Assembly: GCA_019636095.1 (NCBI GenBank) | Contig: JAHBYF010000001.1 | Location: 310,001-374,000 of the forward strand | DNA length: 64,000 bases | Source of the DNA: Hyphomonadaceae bacterium | Lineage (GTDB): Bacteria; Pseudomonadota; Alphaproteobacteria; Caulobacterales; Aquidulcibacteraceae | Reading direction: 5' to 3' | Part shown: positions 8,896 through 18,178 of the stretch, piece after piece | How the letters are laid out: each line of letters opens with the position of its first letter | How positions within the stretch are numbered: the first letter of the stretch is position 1 | Notes under the pieces: model-generated | Databases searched by the model: none | Seen by the model: only the letters and a program-made list of their open reading frames with translations | Told to the model about the DNA's origin: nothing | Made by a program: the position numbers and the translations under genes

Positions 8896-10386
8896 ATGAC
8901 ACTCCAGAAAAACCTCGACCGAGCGCGCGGCATAGATTTTCCGACGAACGCCGTCATTGGCGGCAAATTGATTGGCGCAAAGTGCGGCAAGACGTTCGAC
9001 AACGTTTCGCCGCGCGACGGGAGCGTCGTGTCGAAGGTCGCGGCGTGTGAGGCCGAGGATATCGACGCGGCGGTGAAGGCGGCGCGTGCGGCGTTTGACG
9101 ACGGGCGTTGGCGCAACAAGCATCCGCGCGAGAAGAAGAAGATCATGTTCAAGCTCGCAGAGCTGATGGAGCGTGATCTGGAAGAGCTGGCGTTTCTCGA
9201 AACGCTGGATATGGGCAAGCCTATTCGCGACACGCTGAGCGTCGATATTCCGACGGCGATCAATTCGATCCGCTGGTACGCGGAAGCGTTGGATAAAGTT
9301 TACGGCGAAGTGGCGATGACGCCGTCGGAGCGTTTAAGCTTTATCGTGCGTGAGCCGCTTGGCGTTGTTGGCGCGATCGTGCCGTGGAATTTCCCGCTCC
9401 ACATGGCGTGCTGGAAAGTGGCGCCAGCGCTGGCGACTGGAAACTCGATCGTGCTCAAGCCGGCCGAGCAGTCGCCGTCGACGGCGCTGAAGCTTGGTGA
9501 GTTGGCGCTTGAGGCTGGCATTCCGCCGGGCGTGCTGAATGTTGTGCCGGGATTTGGCGATACGGCGGGGCAGGCGCTGGCGCGCCACATGGATGTCGAT
9601 CTGATCGCGTTCACGGGCTCGGGCGAAGTTGGCCGCAAGCTGATGAGCTATGCGGCGGAGAGCAATTTGAAACGCGTGGCGTTGGAGCTTGGCGGCAAGA
9701 GTCCACAAATCGTGTTTGCGGATGCTGAAGATCTTGATGCGGCGGCGGATGCGGCGGCGTGGGGGATTTTCTTCAATCAGGGCGAGATTTGCAACGCAGC
9801 CTCGCGGTTGTTGGTGGAAGCGTCGATCAAGGATGATTTCGTGAAGAAGGTGGTCGAGCGCGCCGCGCAGTACGCGCCGGGCGATCCGCTTGATCCGGCG
9901 AGCGCGACAGGCGCGATCGTGAGCGAGAGCCAGATGCGCCGGGTGTTGGGCTTTATCGATAGGGCGCCGAAAGAGGGCGCCGTGCTGGCGCGCGGCGGCA
10001 AGCGCGCGCGCGAGGAGAGCGGCGGCTTCTATGTTGAGCCAACCGTCTTCGACAATGTCGCCAACACGCATGCGTTGGCGCGCGAGGAAGTGTTCGGGCC
10101 GGTGTTGGGCGTGATCGCGTTCAAGGACGAAGACGAGGCGGTGCGGCTGGCGAACGACACGGTCTATGGTCTGGCCTCGGGCTTATGGACGGCCAACATT
10201 TCCCGCGCGCACCGCGTGGCGCGGAAGCTGCGTTCGGGGCTGGTGTGGATCAATGGCTGGGATGCGTGCGACATCACTGTGCCGTTTGGTGGCGCGAAGC
10301 AGAGCGGCTTCGGCCGCGATCGCTCGCTGCATGCGCTTGAGAAATACACAGAGCTCAAGGGCATCTCGATTACGTATCGGCCGTGA
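8896..10386 (+). CDS. puuC: NAD(P)-dependent aldehyde dehydrogenase, PuuC-like
   Basis: 496 residues, the normal ALDH length. Would oxidise gamma-glutamyl-gamma-aminobutyraldehyde (or gamma-aminobutyraldehyde) to the acid in putrescine breakdown. Seen: PWNFPLHMACWKVAPALATGN cofactor-site motif start, FTGSGEVG, the general-base glutamate in LELGGKSP and the nucleophilic cysteine in NQGEICNAASRL. The C-terminal PFGGAKQSGFGRD motif is also present. It opens the polyamine cluster on the plus strand. The substrate assignment rests on context with PuuA, PuuB and PuuD homologues. Confidence 0.87.
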   Translation: MTLQKNLDRARGIDFPTNAVIGGKLIGAKCGKTFDNVSPRDGSVVSKVAACEAEDIDAAVKAARAAFDDGRWRNKHPREKKKIMFKLAELMERDLEELAFLETLDMGKPIRDTLSVDIPTAINSIRWYAEALDKVYGEVAMTPSERLSFIVREPLGVVGAIVPWNFPLHMACWKVAPALATGNSIVLKPAEQSPSTALKLGELALEAGIPPGVLNVVPGFGDTAGQALARHMDVDLIAFTGSGEVGRKLMSYAAESNLKRVALELGGKSPQIVFADAEDLDAAADAAAWGIFFNQGEICNAASRLLVEASIKDDFVKKVVERAAQYAPGDPLDPASATGAIVSESQMRRVLGFIDRAPKEGAVLARGGKRAREESGGFYVEPTVFDNVANTHALAREEVFGPVLGVIAFKDEDEAVRLANDTVYGLASGLWTANISRAHRVARKLRSGLVWINGWDACDITVPFGGAKQSGFGRDRSLHALEKYTELKGISITYRP

Positions 10387-10392
10387 CAGCTC

Positions 10393-10489
10393 AGTCATTC
10401 CAGACGGCCGGAGGCCGATCTGGAATCCAGGGTTTCAGCGCGCGTGTTTGCCCTGGATCCAGATCACGCTCCGCGTGTCTGGAATGACT
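10393..10489. repeat. Intergenic palindromic element (REP/MITE-like)
   Basis: Outer arms AGTCATTCCAGAC (10393-10405) and GTCTGGAATGACT (10477-10489) are exact reverse complements. Inner arms at 10417-10432 and 10451-10465 (GATCTGGAATCCAGGG against CCCTGGATCCAGATC) also pair, with one base missing. It fills almost the whole gap between two genes of the polyamine cluster. Its right edge ends 10 bp before the next start codon, and the GGAG just after it can serve as ribosome binding site. No second copy was noticed in the window. Confidence 0.8.
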
Positions 10490-10499
10490 CCGGAGTGAC

Positions 10500-11846
10500 A
10501 TGATGAGATTGAGTGACCTCATCGCGCGTGAGACGCAGCTTTATCTCGACACTCATCCGAAGGCTGCCGCTGAAGCAGCGCGTCTGAAGCAGCATTGGCT
10601 GTTTGGCGCGCCGTTTCATTGGATGAGCGATTGGGCCTCGCCGTCCGCGATGATCGCGGAGGATGGCGAAGGCGCGGTGCTCACCGATATTGACGACAAT
10701 ACGTACGACGACTTCTGCCTCGGCGACACGCCGGGAATGTTTGGGCACGGGCGGCCAGAGATTGCGCGCGCGATTGCCGAGCAGGCGCGGCGCGGGGCGA
10801 CTTTTATGCTGCCGACTGTCGAAGCCGCGGAAGTCGGCGTGTTGTTGGCGGAGCGATTTGGGCTGCCGCTTTGGCAGACGACGCTTTCTGCATCGGATGC
10901 GAACCGCGCGGTGATCCGGTGGGCGCGGGCGGTGACGGGAAAGTCCGTGATCGTGGTGTTCGACGGCTGTTATCACGGCATGGTCGAGGATTGCTTCGTT
11001 GAGTTGCGTCACGGGCGGACGCGGCCGGATACGGGGCTGATCGGCCAAGTATTCGACATGACGCGGACGACACGCGCGATTCCGTTCAACGACATCGGCG
11101 CGCTCGAGGCGGCGCTGGCGCAACAAGACGTCGCGGCCATCCTGGCAGAACCGGCGATGACGAATTGCGGAATGATTTTGCCGGAGACGAATTTCTGGAA
11201 GCGCGCGCAGGCGTTGGCAAAGAAGGCGGGCGTGCTGCTGGTGCTGGACGAAACGCACACGCTGTCGAGCGGTCCGGGTGGGGCGACGAAGGCGTGGGGC
11301 TTGGCGCCGGATGCTTTGGTGATCGGCAAAGCGATCGCGGGCGGGTTTCCGGCGGCAGTGTGGGGCGTGAGCGCGGAGCTGGCGGAGAAGATCGGCGCGG
11401 TGAAGACCAGCGGCGGCCGATCGGGGATTGGGACGACGCTCGCGGGCAGCGCGATGGGGATTGCGGCGATTAGCGCCACGCTTCGCGACGTTGCGACGTC
11501 TGCGGCGTATGAATTGATGGTCAGGGGCGCGGAGGATCTGGTCGCCAAGCTCAGAAGCATCATCGCAGATCGCAAACTGCCTTGGTGTGTCGTGCATGTG
11601 GGGGCGCGGGCAGAGATTGTGTTCGCGCCGGAGCCGCCGAAGGATGCGGCGGGGATGCGTCCGGTACTGGCGCAGAGCGAGCTGAACCATGCGCTGCACC
11701 TTTACTTGATCAATCGCGGCGTGCTGATCGCGCCGTTTCACATGATGATGCTGGTTTGCCCAACGACAACCACGCAACAGATTGACCGGCTCGTCGCGGC
11801 GGTCGATAGCTTTGCGGAAGAATACGCCAAAGAAGCATCTGCATGA
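10500..11846 (+). CDS. Class III aminotransferase, glutamate-1-semialdehyde aminomutase-like
   Basis: 448 residues; PLP-dependent fold-type I. Seen: DFCLGDTPGMFGHGRPEI near the N-terminus (GSA-aminomutase style), FDGCYHGM, the LVLDETHT aspartate motif and the Schiff-base lysine in VIGKAIAGGFPAAVWG. It is unlikely to be the housekeeping HemL: it shares an ATGA start/stop overlap with a glutamine-synthetase-like gene and sits in the polyamine cluster. It probably transaminates an amine or a semialdehyde from polyamine breakdown, but the substrate is unknown. A second ATG lies directly after the first. Confidence 0.82.
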   Translation: MMRLSDLIARETQLYLDTHPKAAAEAARLKQHWLFGAPFHWMSDWASPSAMIAEDGEGAVLTDIDDNTYDDFCLGDTPGMFGHGRPEIARAIAEQARRGATFMLPTVEAAEVGVLLAERFGLPLWQTTLSASDANRAVIRWARAVTGKSVIVVFDGCYHGMVEDCFVELRHGRTRPDTGLIGQVFDMTRTTRAIPFNDIGALEAALAQQDVAAILAEPAMTNCGMILPETNFWKRAQALAKKAGVLLVLDETHTLSSGPGGATKAWGLAPDALVIGKAIAGGFPAAVWGVSAELAEKIGAVKTSGGRSGIGTTLAGSAMGIAAISATLRDVATSAAYELMVRGAEDLVAKLRSIIADRKLPWCVVHVGARAEIVFAPEPPKDAAGMRPVLAQSELNHALHLYLINRGVLIAPFHMMMLVCPTTTTQQIDRLVAAVDSFAEEYAKEASA

Positions 11847-13216
11847 CCATCGCCGATCCGAAGGAAGTCAGAGCCTTCCTCGACAAACATCCCGAGATCC
11901 AGTTTTTCGAGATCGTCTTCACCAATATGGCTGGCGTGCCGCGTGGCAAGCGCCTGCGCCGCCATGAGATCGAGGCGGTGTATGCGAGCGGGCGCTTCCT
12001 GCCCGGCTCAATTCTTGTGAACGACATTACGGGACAGGACGTCGAAGCGACGGGTCTGGTTTGGGAAGATGGCGACGCCGATCGCGTGGCGCGGCCGATT
12101 GCGGGGCGGATCACGCCGGCGTCGTGGCTGGGCGCAGACGTGGCGCAAGTGCCGGTGACGATGTACGAGCTCGATGGCAAGCCGCACGATCTCGATCCGC
12201 GGCACGTGCTGCAGCGTGTGATCGATCGGTTCGCGGCGGATGGGCTTGTGCCGGTGGTGGCGTGCGAGCTCGAATATTACCTGATCGATGCGCGGCGGAC
12301 GGCGTCGGGCAAGATCCAGTTGCCGCCTTCGCCGCTGACCGGGGATCGGGCGACGCAGCATCAGGTCTATGGCCTACGCGAGGTCGAGGAGGCGTCTGGC
12401 TTCCTGCGCGATCTATGGGCGTCTGCCGATGCGATGGGCATTCCGCTTGAGGGTGCGATTAGCGAATACGCACCGGGGCAGTTGGAGCTAACTTTGAAGC
12501 ACCACGCCGATGCGCTGCGGGCGGCGGATGATGCAGTGCTTTACAAGCGCGCGGCGAAGGGTGTCGCGTTGCGGCATGGGTGCGAAGCGACGTTCATGGC
12601 AAAGCCCTTCGCAGATTTGGCGGGTTCGGGGATGCACTTGCACGTCAGCGTCAATGACAAGGCGGGCAAGAACATCTTTGCGTCAGAGAAGCCTGAAGGC
12701 GAACCGGTGCTGGCGCATGCGGTTGGCGGCATGAAGGCGCTGCTCGGCGACTCGATGGCGATCTTTGCGCCAAATGCGAACTCGTACCGGCGCTTTAGGG
12801 CGAACTCCTATGCGCCGGTCGCGCCGACCTGGGGCGTCAACAACCGCACGGTTTCCTTCCGCGTGCCTGCTGGCGCGCCGAGCACGCGCCACATCGAACA
12901 TCGTGTGGCGGGTGCGGACGCACATCCGACGCTGGCGCTCGCGGCCCTCCTTGCTGCGGTGCATCATGGTATCTCGAACAAGGTGGACCCAGGCGCCGCA
13001 ATCGAGGGTGATGGCTACGCGCAGGCGGAGGGTGGCGAGAAGATCCCGACCAACTGGTTCGCCGCGACGGATCGGTTCTCGGAGTCGGCCATCTTGAAGG
13101 ACTATCTCGGTGAGCGGTTCGTGCGGATGTATTCGATCGTCAAACGGGTTGAGCAAGATCGCTTCCAGAGCATGATCCCGGATATTGATTATGATTGGTA
13201 TTTGCGGGCTTGTTAG
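11843..13216 (+). CDS. Glutamine synthetase family ligase, gamma-glutamylpolyamine synthetase-like (paralogue 1)
   Basis: 457 residues. ATP-dependent ligase expected to couple glutamate to an amine. Seen: N-terminal FTNMAGVPRGKRL (a GS beta-grasp variant found in PuuA-like proteins), the metal-site CELEYYLID, GSGMHLHVS and the NSYRRFRANSYAP, R-F-R-type nucleotide/glutamate-binding segment, then a RVPAG...HRVAGADAHP region. The start overlaps the preceding aminotransferase stop (ATGA), implying translational coupling. The PuuA-like gene at 20542 is a second, diverged copy, so the two may use different amines. Confidence 0.85.
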   Translation: MTIADPKEVRAFLDKHPEIQFFEIVFTNMAGVPRGKRLRRHEIEAVYASGRFLPGSILVNDITGQDVEATGLVWEDGDADRVARPIAGRITPASWLGADVAQVPVTMYELDGKPHDLDPRHVLQRVIDRFAADGLVPVVACELEYYLIDARRTASGKIQLPPSPLTGDRATQHQVYGLREVEEASGFLRDLWASADAMGIPLEGAISEYAPGQLELTLKHHADALRAADDAVLYKRAAKGVALRHGCEATFMAKPFADLAGSGMHLHVSVNDKAGKNIFASEKPEGEPVLAHAVGGMKALLGDSMAIFAPNANSYRRFRANSYAPVAPTWGVNNRTVSFRVPAGAPSTRHIEHRVAGADAHPTLALAALLAAVHHGISNKVDPGAAIEGDGYAQAEGGEKIPTNWFAATDRFSESAILKDYLGERFVRMYSIVKRVEQDRFQSMIPDIDYDWYLRAC

Positions 13217-13278
13217 GAGATGCGCGCGAGCGCAGCATGAGGGCCGCTGGTTAGTGGACGAACGAAAGGGCAGAGACC

Positions 13279-14391
13279 ATGGCTAAGGGTAGATATCTTC
13301 GGGGCGCATCGCGCCGTTCTCTGCTTCAATCTTTCGGCGCGGCGGCGGTAGGGATCACTTTCTCTAGCGGGTTGAGCGCTTGCGGCGGCAGCGGCGGCGG
13401 ACGCACCGTCAATGTGCACAACTGGGATACCTACATCGCCGACGACACTGCGGACAATTTTCGCCAGGCGACTGGCATAACCGTCAATTACACCAACTTT
13501 GCGAGCAACGATGAATTGTTCGCGCAATTCCGCGCCGGCAATCCTGGCTATGATGTGATCGTGCCGTCGAACGAGTACGTCACACGCATGGCGCAGGCCC
13601 AGATGCTGCAGGAATTGGACAAGTCGCTCATCCCGAACGCGTCCAATATCCTGCCGGAATTTCAGGATGCGCCGTTCGACCCGGGTCGCGTGTATTCAAT
13701 GCCTTACACCTGGCTCTGCATCGGCATTGGTTATCGCAAGAGCAAGATGCCGGCGAACTTCGTGCCGAACTCTTGGCGCTATCTGCTGGATTCGTCGCAA
13801 TTCAGCCAGCGTATCGCTGTGCTCGGAGAATCGGCGGACCTCATCCGATTGGCGGCGATGTACAAGCAGTATGCGCCAGGGCACATTGCCGAGCTCACAA
13901 ACATTCCGGAAGCTGTGCTGTCGCAAGTCGAGCAGATGCTCATTCGGCAAAAGCCGCACATCAAGCAGTTCCACACCGATAACGGTCAGGACCTGTTGGT
14001 GTCGGGCGAAGTGGATATCGTCATGGAGTACAACGGCGATATAGCGCAGGTGATGCGTGACAACGATGATATCGCCTGGACGCTGCCGATCGAAGGCAGC
14101 ATGGAGAACCAGGATTGTCTCTGCATTCCGGCGAACGCGCCGCACCTCGCCGAAGCACATGCGTTCATCAACTACATTCTCGAACCACAACCGGGCGCCG
14201 ATATCGCCGAGTACATCCAGTACGCAACGCCGAACGGGGCGGCCAAGGCACTAATGCCGGAGGACTACAAGAATAACACCGTCGTCTATCCGACGCCGGA
14301 CGAACTCGCGCGCCTAAAGTACGGCGCCTTCGAAGGCGATGAAGTTTCGCGCCGCTACGAAGAAATCTTCACGCGCATCAGCGCCGCGTAG
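13279..14391 (+). CDS. Polyamine ABC transporter substrate-binding protein (PotF/PotD/SpuD type)
   Basis: 370 residues. Periplasmic binding protein for putrescine or spermidine. The N-terminus has a twin-arginine-like SRRSLLQSF and a hydrophobic stretch ending in a lipobox-like LSAC, so it is probably a lipoprotein. Right after it comes VHNWDTYIADD, the start typical of PotF/PotD mature proteins. Acidic and aromatic residues expected for polyamine binding (for example MEYNGDIAQ) are present. It is followed 8 bp later by the permease genes, forming one operon. Confidence 0.9.
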   Translation: MAKGRYLRGASRRSLLQSFGAAAVGITFSSGLSACGGSGGGRTVNVHNWDTYIADDTADNFRQATGITVNYTNFASNDELFAQFRAGNPGYDVIVPSNEYVTRMAQAQMLQELDKSLIPNASNILPEFQDAPFDPGRVYSMPYTWLCIGIGYRKSKMPANFVPNSWRYLLDSSQFSQRIAVLGESADLIRLAAMYKQYAPGHIAELTNIPEAVLSQVEQMLIRQKPHIKQFHTDNGQDLLVSGEVDIVMEYNGDIAQVMRDNDDIAWTLPIEGSMENQDCLCIPANAPHLAEAHAFINYILEPQPGADIAEYIQYATPNGAAKALMPEDYKNNTVVYPTPDELARLKYGAFEGDEVSRRYEEIFTRISAA

Positions 14392-14399
14392 AGGAGTGC

Positions 14400-15305
14400 A
14401 TGGAGCAGACGTGGAAACAGGCGAGGGCGGCGTTCGCCGCAATCAGCGTGCCGCCGCTCGCTTGGCTGCTCTTCTTTTTCCTTATTCCGCTGGCGGTTAT
14501 CTGGGCTTACACGTTCGGTGAAAATACCGGCCCAACGACGATCGATTTTACCGGGACGTTCGCGAACTATGCGCGCGCGCTAGGGCCGCTTTATCTGGGT
14601 ATCTTCGTAAAGAGCGTGGTGGTTGCCGCTATCACCACAATCCTTTGTCTTGTGGTTGGCTTTCCAGTGGCGCTTGCGATTGCATTTGCGAGCCCGAAAC
14701 AGAAGGCTTGGTTGCTGCTGCTGATCATGCTGCCGTTTTGGACGAACCTGCTCATCCGCACGTTCGCACTGATCGCGGTGCTGCGCGAACAGGGGTACGT
14801 CAACTTCGCGCTTGAATGGCTGTGGAATAACGCCAGCGGCTTCATGACGCTGATTGGCTTGCAGCCGCTTGGCGAGTTCGAGCCGCTGACCTTGCTCTAT
14901 AACAATTTCGCCGTGGTGGTTGGGCTGGTATACGTGCATTTGCCGTTCATGGTGCTGCCGCTCTATTCGGCGCTCGACCGGATGGATCGTTCGCTGATGG
15001 AAGCGAGCCTCGATCTTGGCGCGGGACATTTGAAGACGATTTTTTTGGTCGTCGTGCCGTTGGCGGCGCCGGGCATCGCCTCGGGCATTTTGATCACTTT
15101 CATTCCGGCGCTCGGGTCGTATCTGACGCCTGATCTGCTCGGCGGTACTGATAGCCAGATGATCGCCAACGTGATCGAACGCCAGTTCAAGCGTGCGAAT
15201 GATTGGCCGTTCGGCGCGGCGCTATCCTTCTTGCTGATGTACCTGACCTTTATCGCTATCGCGATTCAGGCCCTCGTGCAGCGTCGCAGCGATCGGAGAG
15301 CGTGA
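14400..15305 (+). CDS. Polyamine ABC transporter permease 1 (PotB/PotH type)
   Basis: 301 residues with six predicted membrane segments. It carries the inner-membrane-permease EAA loop in LMEASLDLGAGHLKTIFLVVVPLAAPG, which contacts the ATPase. A GAGGAG ribosome binding site sits before ATG 14400. The stop overlaps the next permease start (TGATG). It would form the channel heterodimer with the following gene. Confidence 0.9.
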   Translation: MEQTWKQARAAFAAISVPPLAWLLFFFLIPLAVIWAYTFGENTGPTTIDFTGTFANYARALGPLYLGIFVKSVVVAAITTILCLVVGFPVALAIAFASPKQKAWLLLLIMLPFWTNLLIRTFALIAVLREQGYVNFALEWLWNNASGFMTLIGLQPLGEFEPLTLLYNNFAVVVGLVYVHLPFMVLPLYSALDRMDRSLMEASLDLGAGHLKTIFLVVVPLAAPGIASGILITFIPALGSYLTPDLLGGTDSQMIANVIERQFKRANDWPFGAALSFLLMYLTFIAIAIQALVQRRSDRRA

Positions 15306-16192
15306 TGGCCGATCAAGCGCTCGTAGCGACGCCATCGCCGCGCCCGCCGGAAAAGCCGGTGAAGGATAAGCCGGGGCCGCTTGAGTATATGCGGCAGTGG
15401 CCGCTGCGCGTGATTGTCGGCGCGACGCTGCTCTTTCTCTACTTGCCGCTGATCACGTTGATGGTGTTCAGCTTCAACGACAGCCGGCGAAACATCGTCT
15501 GGCACGGGTTCACCTTCAAATATTACGAGAAGGCGTTCAACAACGACTCGTTACAGCAGGCGTTTGTGAACTCCCTGACGATTGCATTTCTGTGCACGGT
15601 GATCTCGGTGATCTTGGGCGCGTTGGCGGCTGTTATGTTGTGGCGCTTCCGCTTCCCTGGGAAGACGGTAGTCGAAGGCTCGATGGCGCTGCCGATTGTC
15701 GTGCCGGAAATCTGCATGGGGGTGGCCATGCTCGTGTTCTTTGCACGGGTCTTCCCATGGCCAGGCGGCTTGCCTTGGCCGTTGAACCTTGGCGCGATCA
15801 CGATAGCGCATATTTCATTTGCGTTTCCGTTCGTCGCGACGGTCGTTCGCGCGCGGTTGGCGTCTTTCAATCGCGAGCTGGAGGAAGCGGCCAAAGACCT
15901 AGGCGCCAGCGAATGGCGGACATTCTGGGACGTGCTGGTGCCGCATATGCAGCCGGGCTTGATTGCCGGTGCGCTACTGGCATTCACGCTCTCACTCGAT
16001 GATTTCGTCATCACATTCTTTACGGCAGGACCGGACACAGTGACCTTCCCGGTGAAGGTCTATTCGATGCTGCGTTTCTCGGTGACCCCGGAAGTGAATG
16101 CGGCGTCCACCATCCTCATCGTTGTGACAGTGATCCTGACGGCAATCGGTCTGCAGATGCAAAACAACGAGCCGAAGGACAAGAAGGCCTGA
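15305..16192 (+). CDS. Polyamine ABC transporter permease 2 (PotC/PotI type)
   Basis: 295 residues from ATG 15305, which overlaps the previous stop by one base; the frame is open further upstream, but that region lies inside the first permease. Six membrane segments are predicted. The EAA loop is LEEAAKDLGASEWRTFWDVLVP. The FNDSRRNIVWHGFTFKYYEKAF segment after helix 1 is typical of PotC/PotI. Second half of the polyamine import channel. Confidence 0.9.
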   Translation: MADQALVATPSPRPPEKPVKDKPGPLEYMRQWPLRVIVGATLLFLYLPLITLMVFSFNDSRRNIVWHGFTFKYYEKAFNNDSLQQAFVNSLTIAFLCTVISVILGALAAVMLWRFRFPGKTVVEGSMALPIVVPEICMGVAMLVFFARVFPWPGGLPWPLNLGAITIAHISFAFPFVATVVRARLASFNRELEEAAKDLGASEWRTFWDVLVPHMQPGLIAGALLAFTLSLDDFVITFFTAGPDTVTFPVKVYSMLRFSVTPEVNAASTILIVVTVILTAIGLQMQNNEPKDKKA

Positions 16193-16196
16193 CCTG

Positions 16197-17372
16197 ATGA
16201 CCGACGCGCCAGTCTCAAACGCTCCGGCGGCGAAGCCCGCACCACACGTGAAGGAGAACGCAATCATCTCGTTCCAAGGCGTTACCAAGCGCTTTGGGAA
16301 GATGGTTGCCGTCGACAATGTCAATCTGGACATTCGCGAAGGCGAGTTTTTTGCGCTGCTTGGACCTTCTGGATGCGGCAAGACAACGTTGCTGCGGATG
16401 TTGGCTGGTTTTGAGACGCCAACCGAAGGCAAAGTCTTCATCGATGGCAAGGATGTGGCCGACCTGCCGCCGAACAAGCGGCCGGTGAATATGGTGTTTC
16501 AGAGCTACGCCGTGTTTCCGCACATGAAGGTCACAGATAACGTCGCGTATGGGCTCAAGATGGATGGTGTCGATGCCGGCGAAATCAAGAAGCGCGTGGA
16601 GGAAGCGCTCGAACTCGTGAAGCTCGGTGGACTGGGCGACCGCATGCCAGACCAATTGTCCGGCGGTCAACGACAGCGTGTGGCGCTTGCGCGGGCGCTC
16701 GTGAAGCGGCCAAGGGTGCTATTGCTGGATGAGCCGCTCTCGGCGCTCGACGCAAAGTTACGCGATCAGATGCGCTCGGAGCTCACGAGCCTTCAGGAAA
16801 AGGTTGGCATCACCTTCATCATGGTGACCCACGATCAGGACGAGGCGCTTGCAATTGCCACGAGATGTGCAGTGATGAACCGCGGTCTGCTTGCTCAGGT
16901 GGCGACGCCGGCTGATCTCTATGAGTTCCCAAATTCACGGTTCGTCGCTGATTTCGTCGGCAGCGTGAACATGTTTGAAGGCGTGCTTGAGAGGGATGAG
17001 CCGAACGAGGCGCAGGTGCGTTGTGCTGAGCTCGGCGCGCCAGTTTATCTGGATCACGGCGTAACTGGGGCGCGTGGATCGACGGTGTGGGTGGCGTTGC
17101 GACCGGAAAAGATCGAAATGCACAAGCGCGTTGAAGGCTCGACTGCCATGAAGATGGAGGACGCACCGCAGGGGACCAATGTCGTTCCAGGCATTATCCG
17201 CGATATCGTGTATCTGGGCAGCGAAACCAATTACGAAATTGAACTTGAAGGTGGACGTCGTGTGAAGACATTCCGGTCTAATTTGACGCGCTACGATCAG
17301 GAAGATTTTACCTGGGATGAGCCTGTGTGGTTGGCTTGGCACGCGTGTTCGCCAGCAGTGCTCCTATCTTAG
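16197..17372 (+). CDS. Polyamine ABC transporter ATP-binding protein (PotA/PotG type)
   Basis: 391 residues. Energises polyamine import. Walker A is GPSGCGKTT, the signature is LSGGQRQRVALARAL, Walker B is VLLLDEPLSALD and the switch histidine is in MVTHDQDEA. The C-terminal 140 residues form a TOBE-type regulatory domain. The start lies 4 bp after the permease stop and the end 4 bp before puuD, so the importer and the hydrolase are one transcription unit. Confidence 0.93.
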   Translation: MTDAPVSNAPAAKPAPHVKENAIISFQGVTKRFGKMVAVDNVNLDIREGEFFALLGPSGCGKTTLLRMLAGFETPTEGKVFIDGKDVADLPPNKRPVNMVFQSYAVFPHMKVTDNVAYGLKMDGVDAGEIKKRVEEALELVKLGGLGDRMPDQLSGGQRQRVALARALVKRPRVLLLDEPLSALDAKLRDQMRSELTSLQEKVGITFIMVTHDQDEALAIATRCAVMNRGLLAQVATPADLYEFPNSRFVADFVGSVNMFEGVLERDEPNEAQVRCAELGAPVYLDHGVTGARGSTVWVALRPEKIEMHKRVEGSTAMKMEDAPQGTNVVPGIIRDIVYLGSETNYEIELEGGRRVKTFRSNLTRYDQEDFTWDEPVWLAWHACSPAVLLS

Positions 17373-17376
17373 GCCC

Positions 17377-18138
17377 ATGACTTTCAAAGATCGCCCCGTT
17401 CTTGGCGTTATCGCCTGCAACCGCACAGTAGAAGCGCAATCGGCGCAGGCGGTGATGAACCGCTATCTTGAGTCGGCGCTCAAATACGCCGACGCGGCGG
17501 CGTTGTTGGTGCCGGCGTTGCCGGAGCTGATGCACGCCAAAGAGATTGCGCCGCGGCTCGATGGCATATTGTTGACCGGCACGCCGTCGAACCTCGATCC
17601 CAAGCGCTATGGGCAGATTATTGATAATGCGCCTGGGCCGTTTGATCCGTCGCGTGATGAAATGACGGCGCATTTGATTGAGGCGATGCTCGATCTCGGC
17701 AAGCCGGTCTTCGGAATTTGCCGTGGCTTTCAGGAACTGAATGTCGCGTTCGGCGGCACTCTTCGGCGCGACATGGCCGAGCATCCGGATCTCATCGCGC
17801 ATCATGCGCCGAGCGAAAAGACGTTCGTTGAGTATTTCGAGCACCTTCACCCTGTGGAGCTCATCGAGGGTGGCGTGCTTGAACGTGCTTACCAGAGCGA
17901 GACTCTCGATGTTGTGAGTGTGCACTATCAAGGCGTAGACACGCTTGGCGCGGGTTTGGCGGTTGAGGCGACTGCGCCAGACGGCGTTATCGAGGCAGTC
18001 TCGGCGAATGTGAATGGCGGCCAAGTTCTGGCGGTGCAATGGCACCCGGAATGGAAGGTGGACGAGAATCCGCAGAGCCAGACCTTCTTCAAGCTGTTGG
18101 GCAAAGCTTTGCGCCGCGAACCGCTTGTCGCGAGCTGA
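17377..18138 (+). CDS. puuD: Gamma-glutamyl-gamma-aminobutyrate hydrolase
   Basis: 253 residues from ATG 17377. Class I glutamine-amidotransferase-like hydrolase that splits gamma-glutamyl-GABA into glutamate and GABA, the last step of the Puu pathway. The triad is visible: nucleophile Cys115 in FGICRGFQE, and His223 and Glu225 in QWHPEWK. The GILLTGTPSNLDP segment fits the PuuD family. The gene follows the ABC ATPase by 4 bp and precedes the aminotransferase by 40 bp. Confidence 0.92.
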   Translation: MTFKDRPVLGVIACNRTVEAQSAQAVMNRYLESALKYADAAALLVPALPELMHAKEIAPRLDGILLTGTPSNLDPKRYGQIIDNAPGPFDPSRDEMTAHLIEAMLDLGKPVFGICRGFQELNVAFGGTLRRDMAEHPDLIAHHAPSEKTFVEYFEHLHPVELIEGGVLERAYQSETLDVVSVHYQGVDTLGAGLAVEATAPDGVIEAVSANVNGGQVLAVQWHPEWKVDENPQSQTFFKLLGKALRREPLVAS

Positions 18139-18178
18139 GTACGCTGCGACGCATGACTAGAGAAACGAGGACACGACG

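Noticed and set aside
10464..11777. 437-residue minus-strand open frame antisense to the aminotransferase at 10500
   Set aside because: Composition is arginine/histidine-rich and it shows no motif; the plus strand has a full PLP enzyme.
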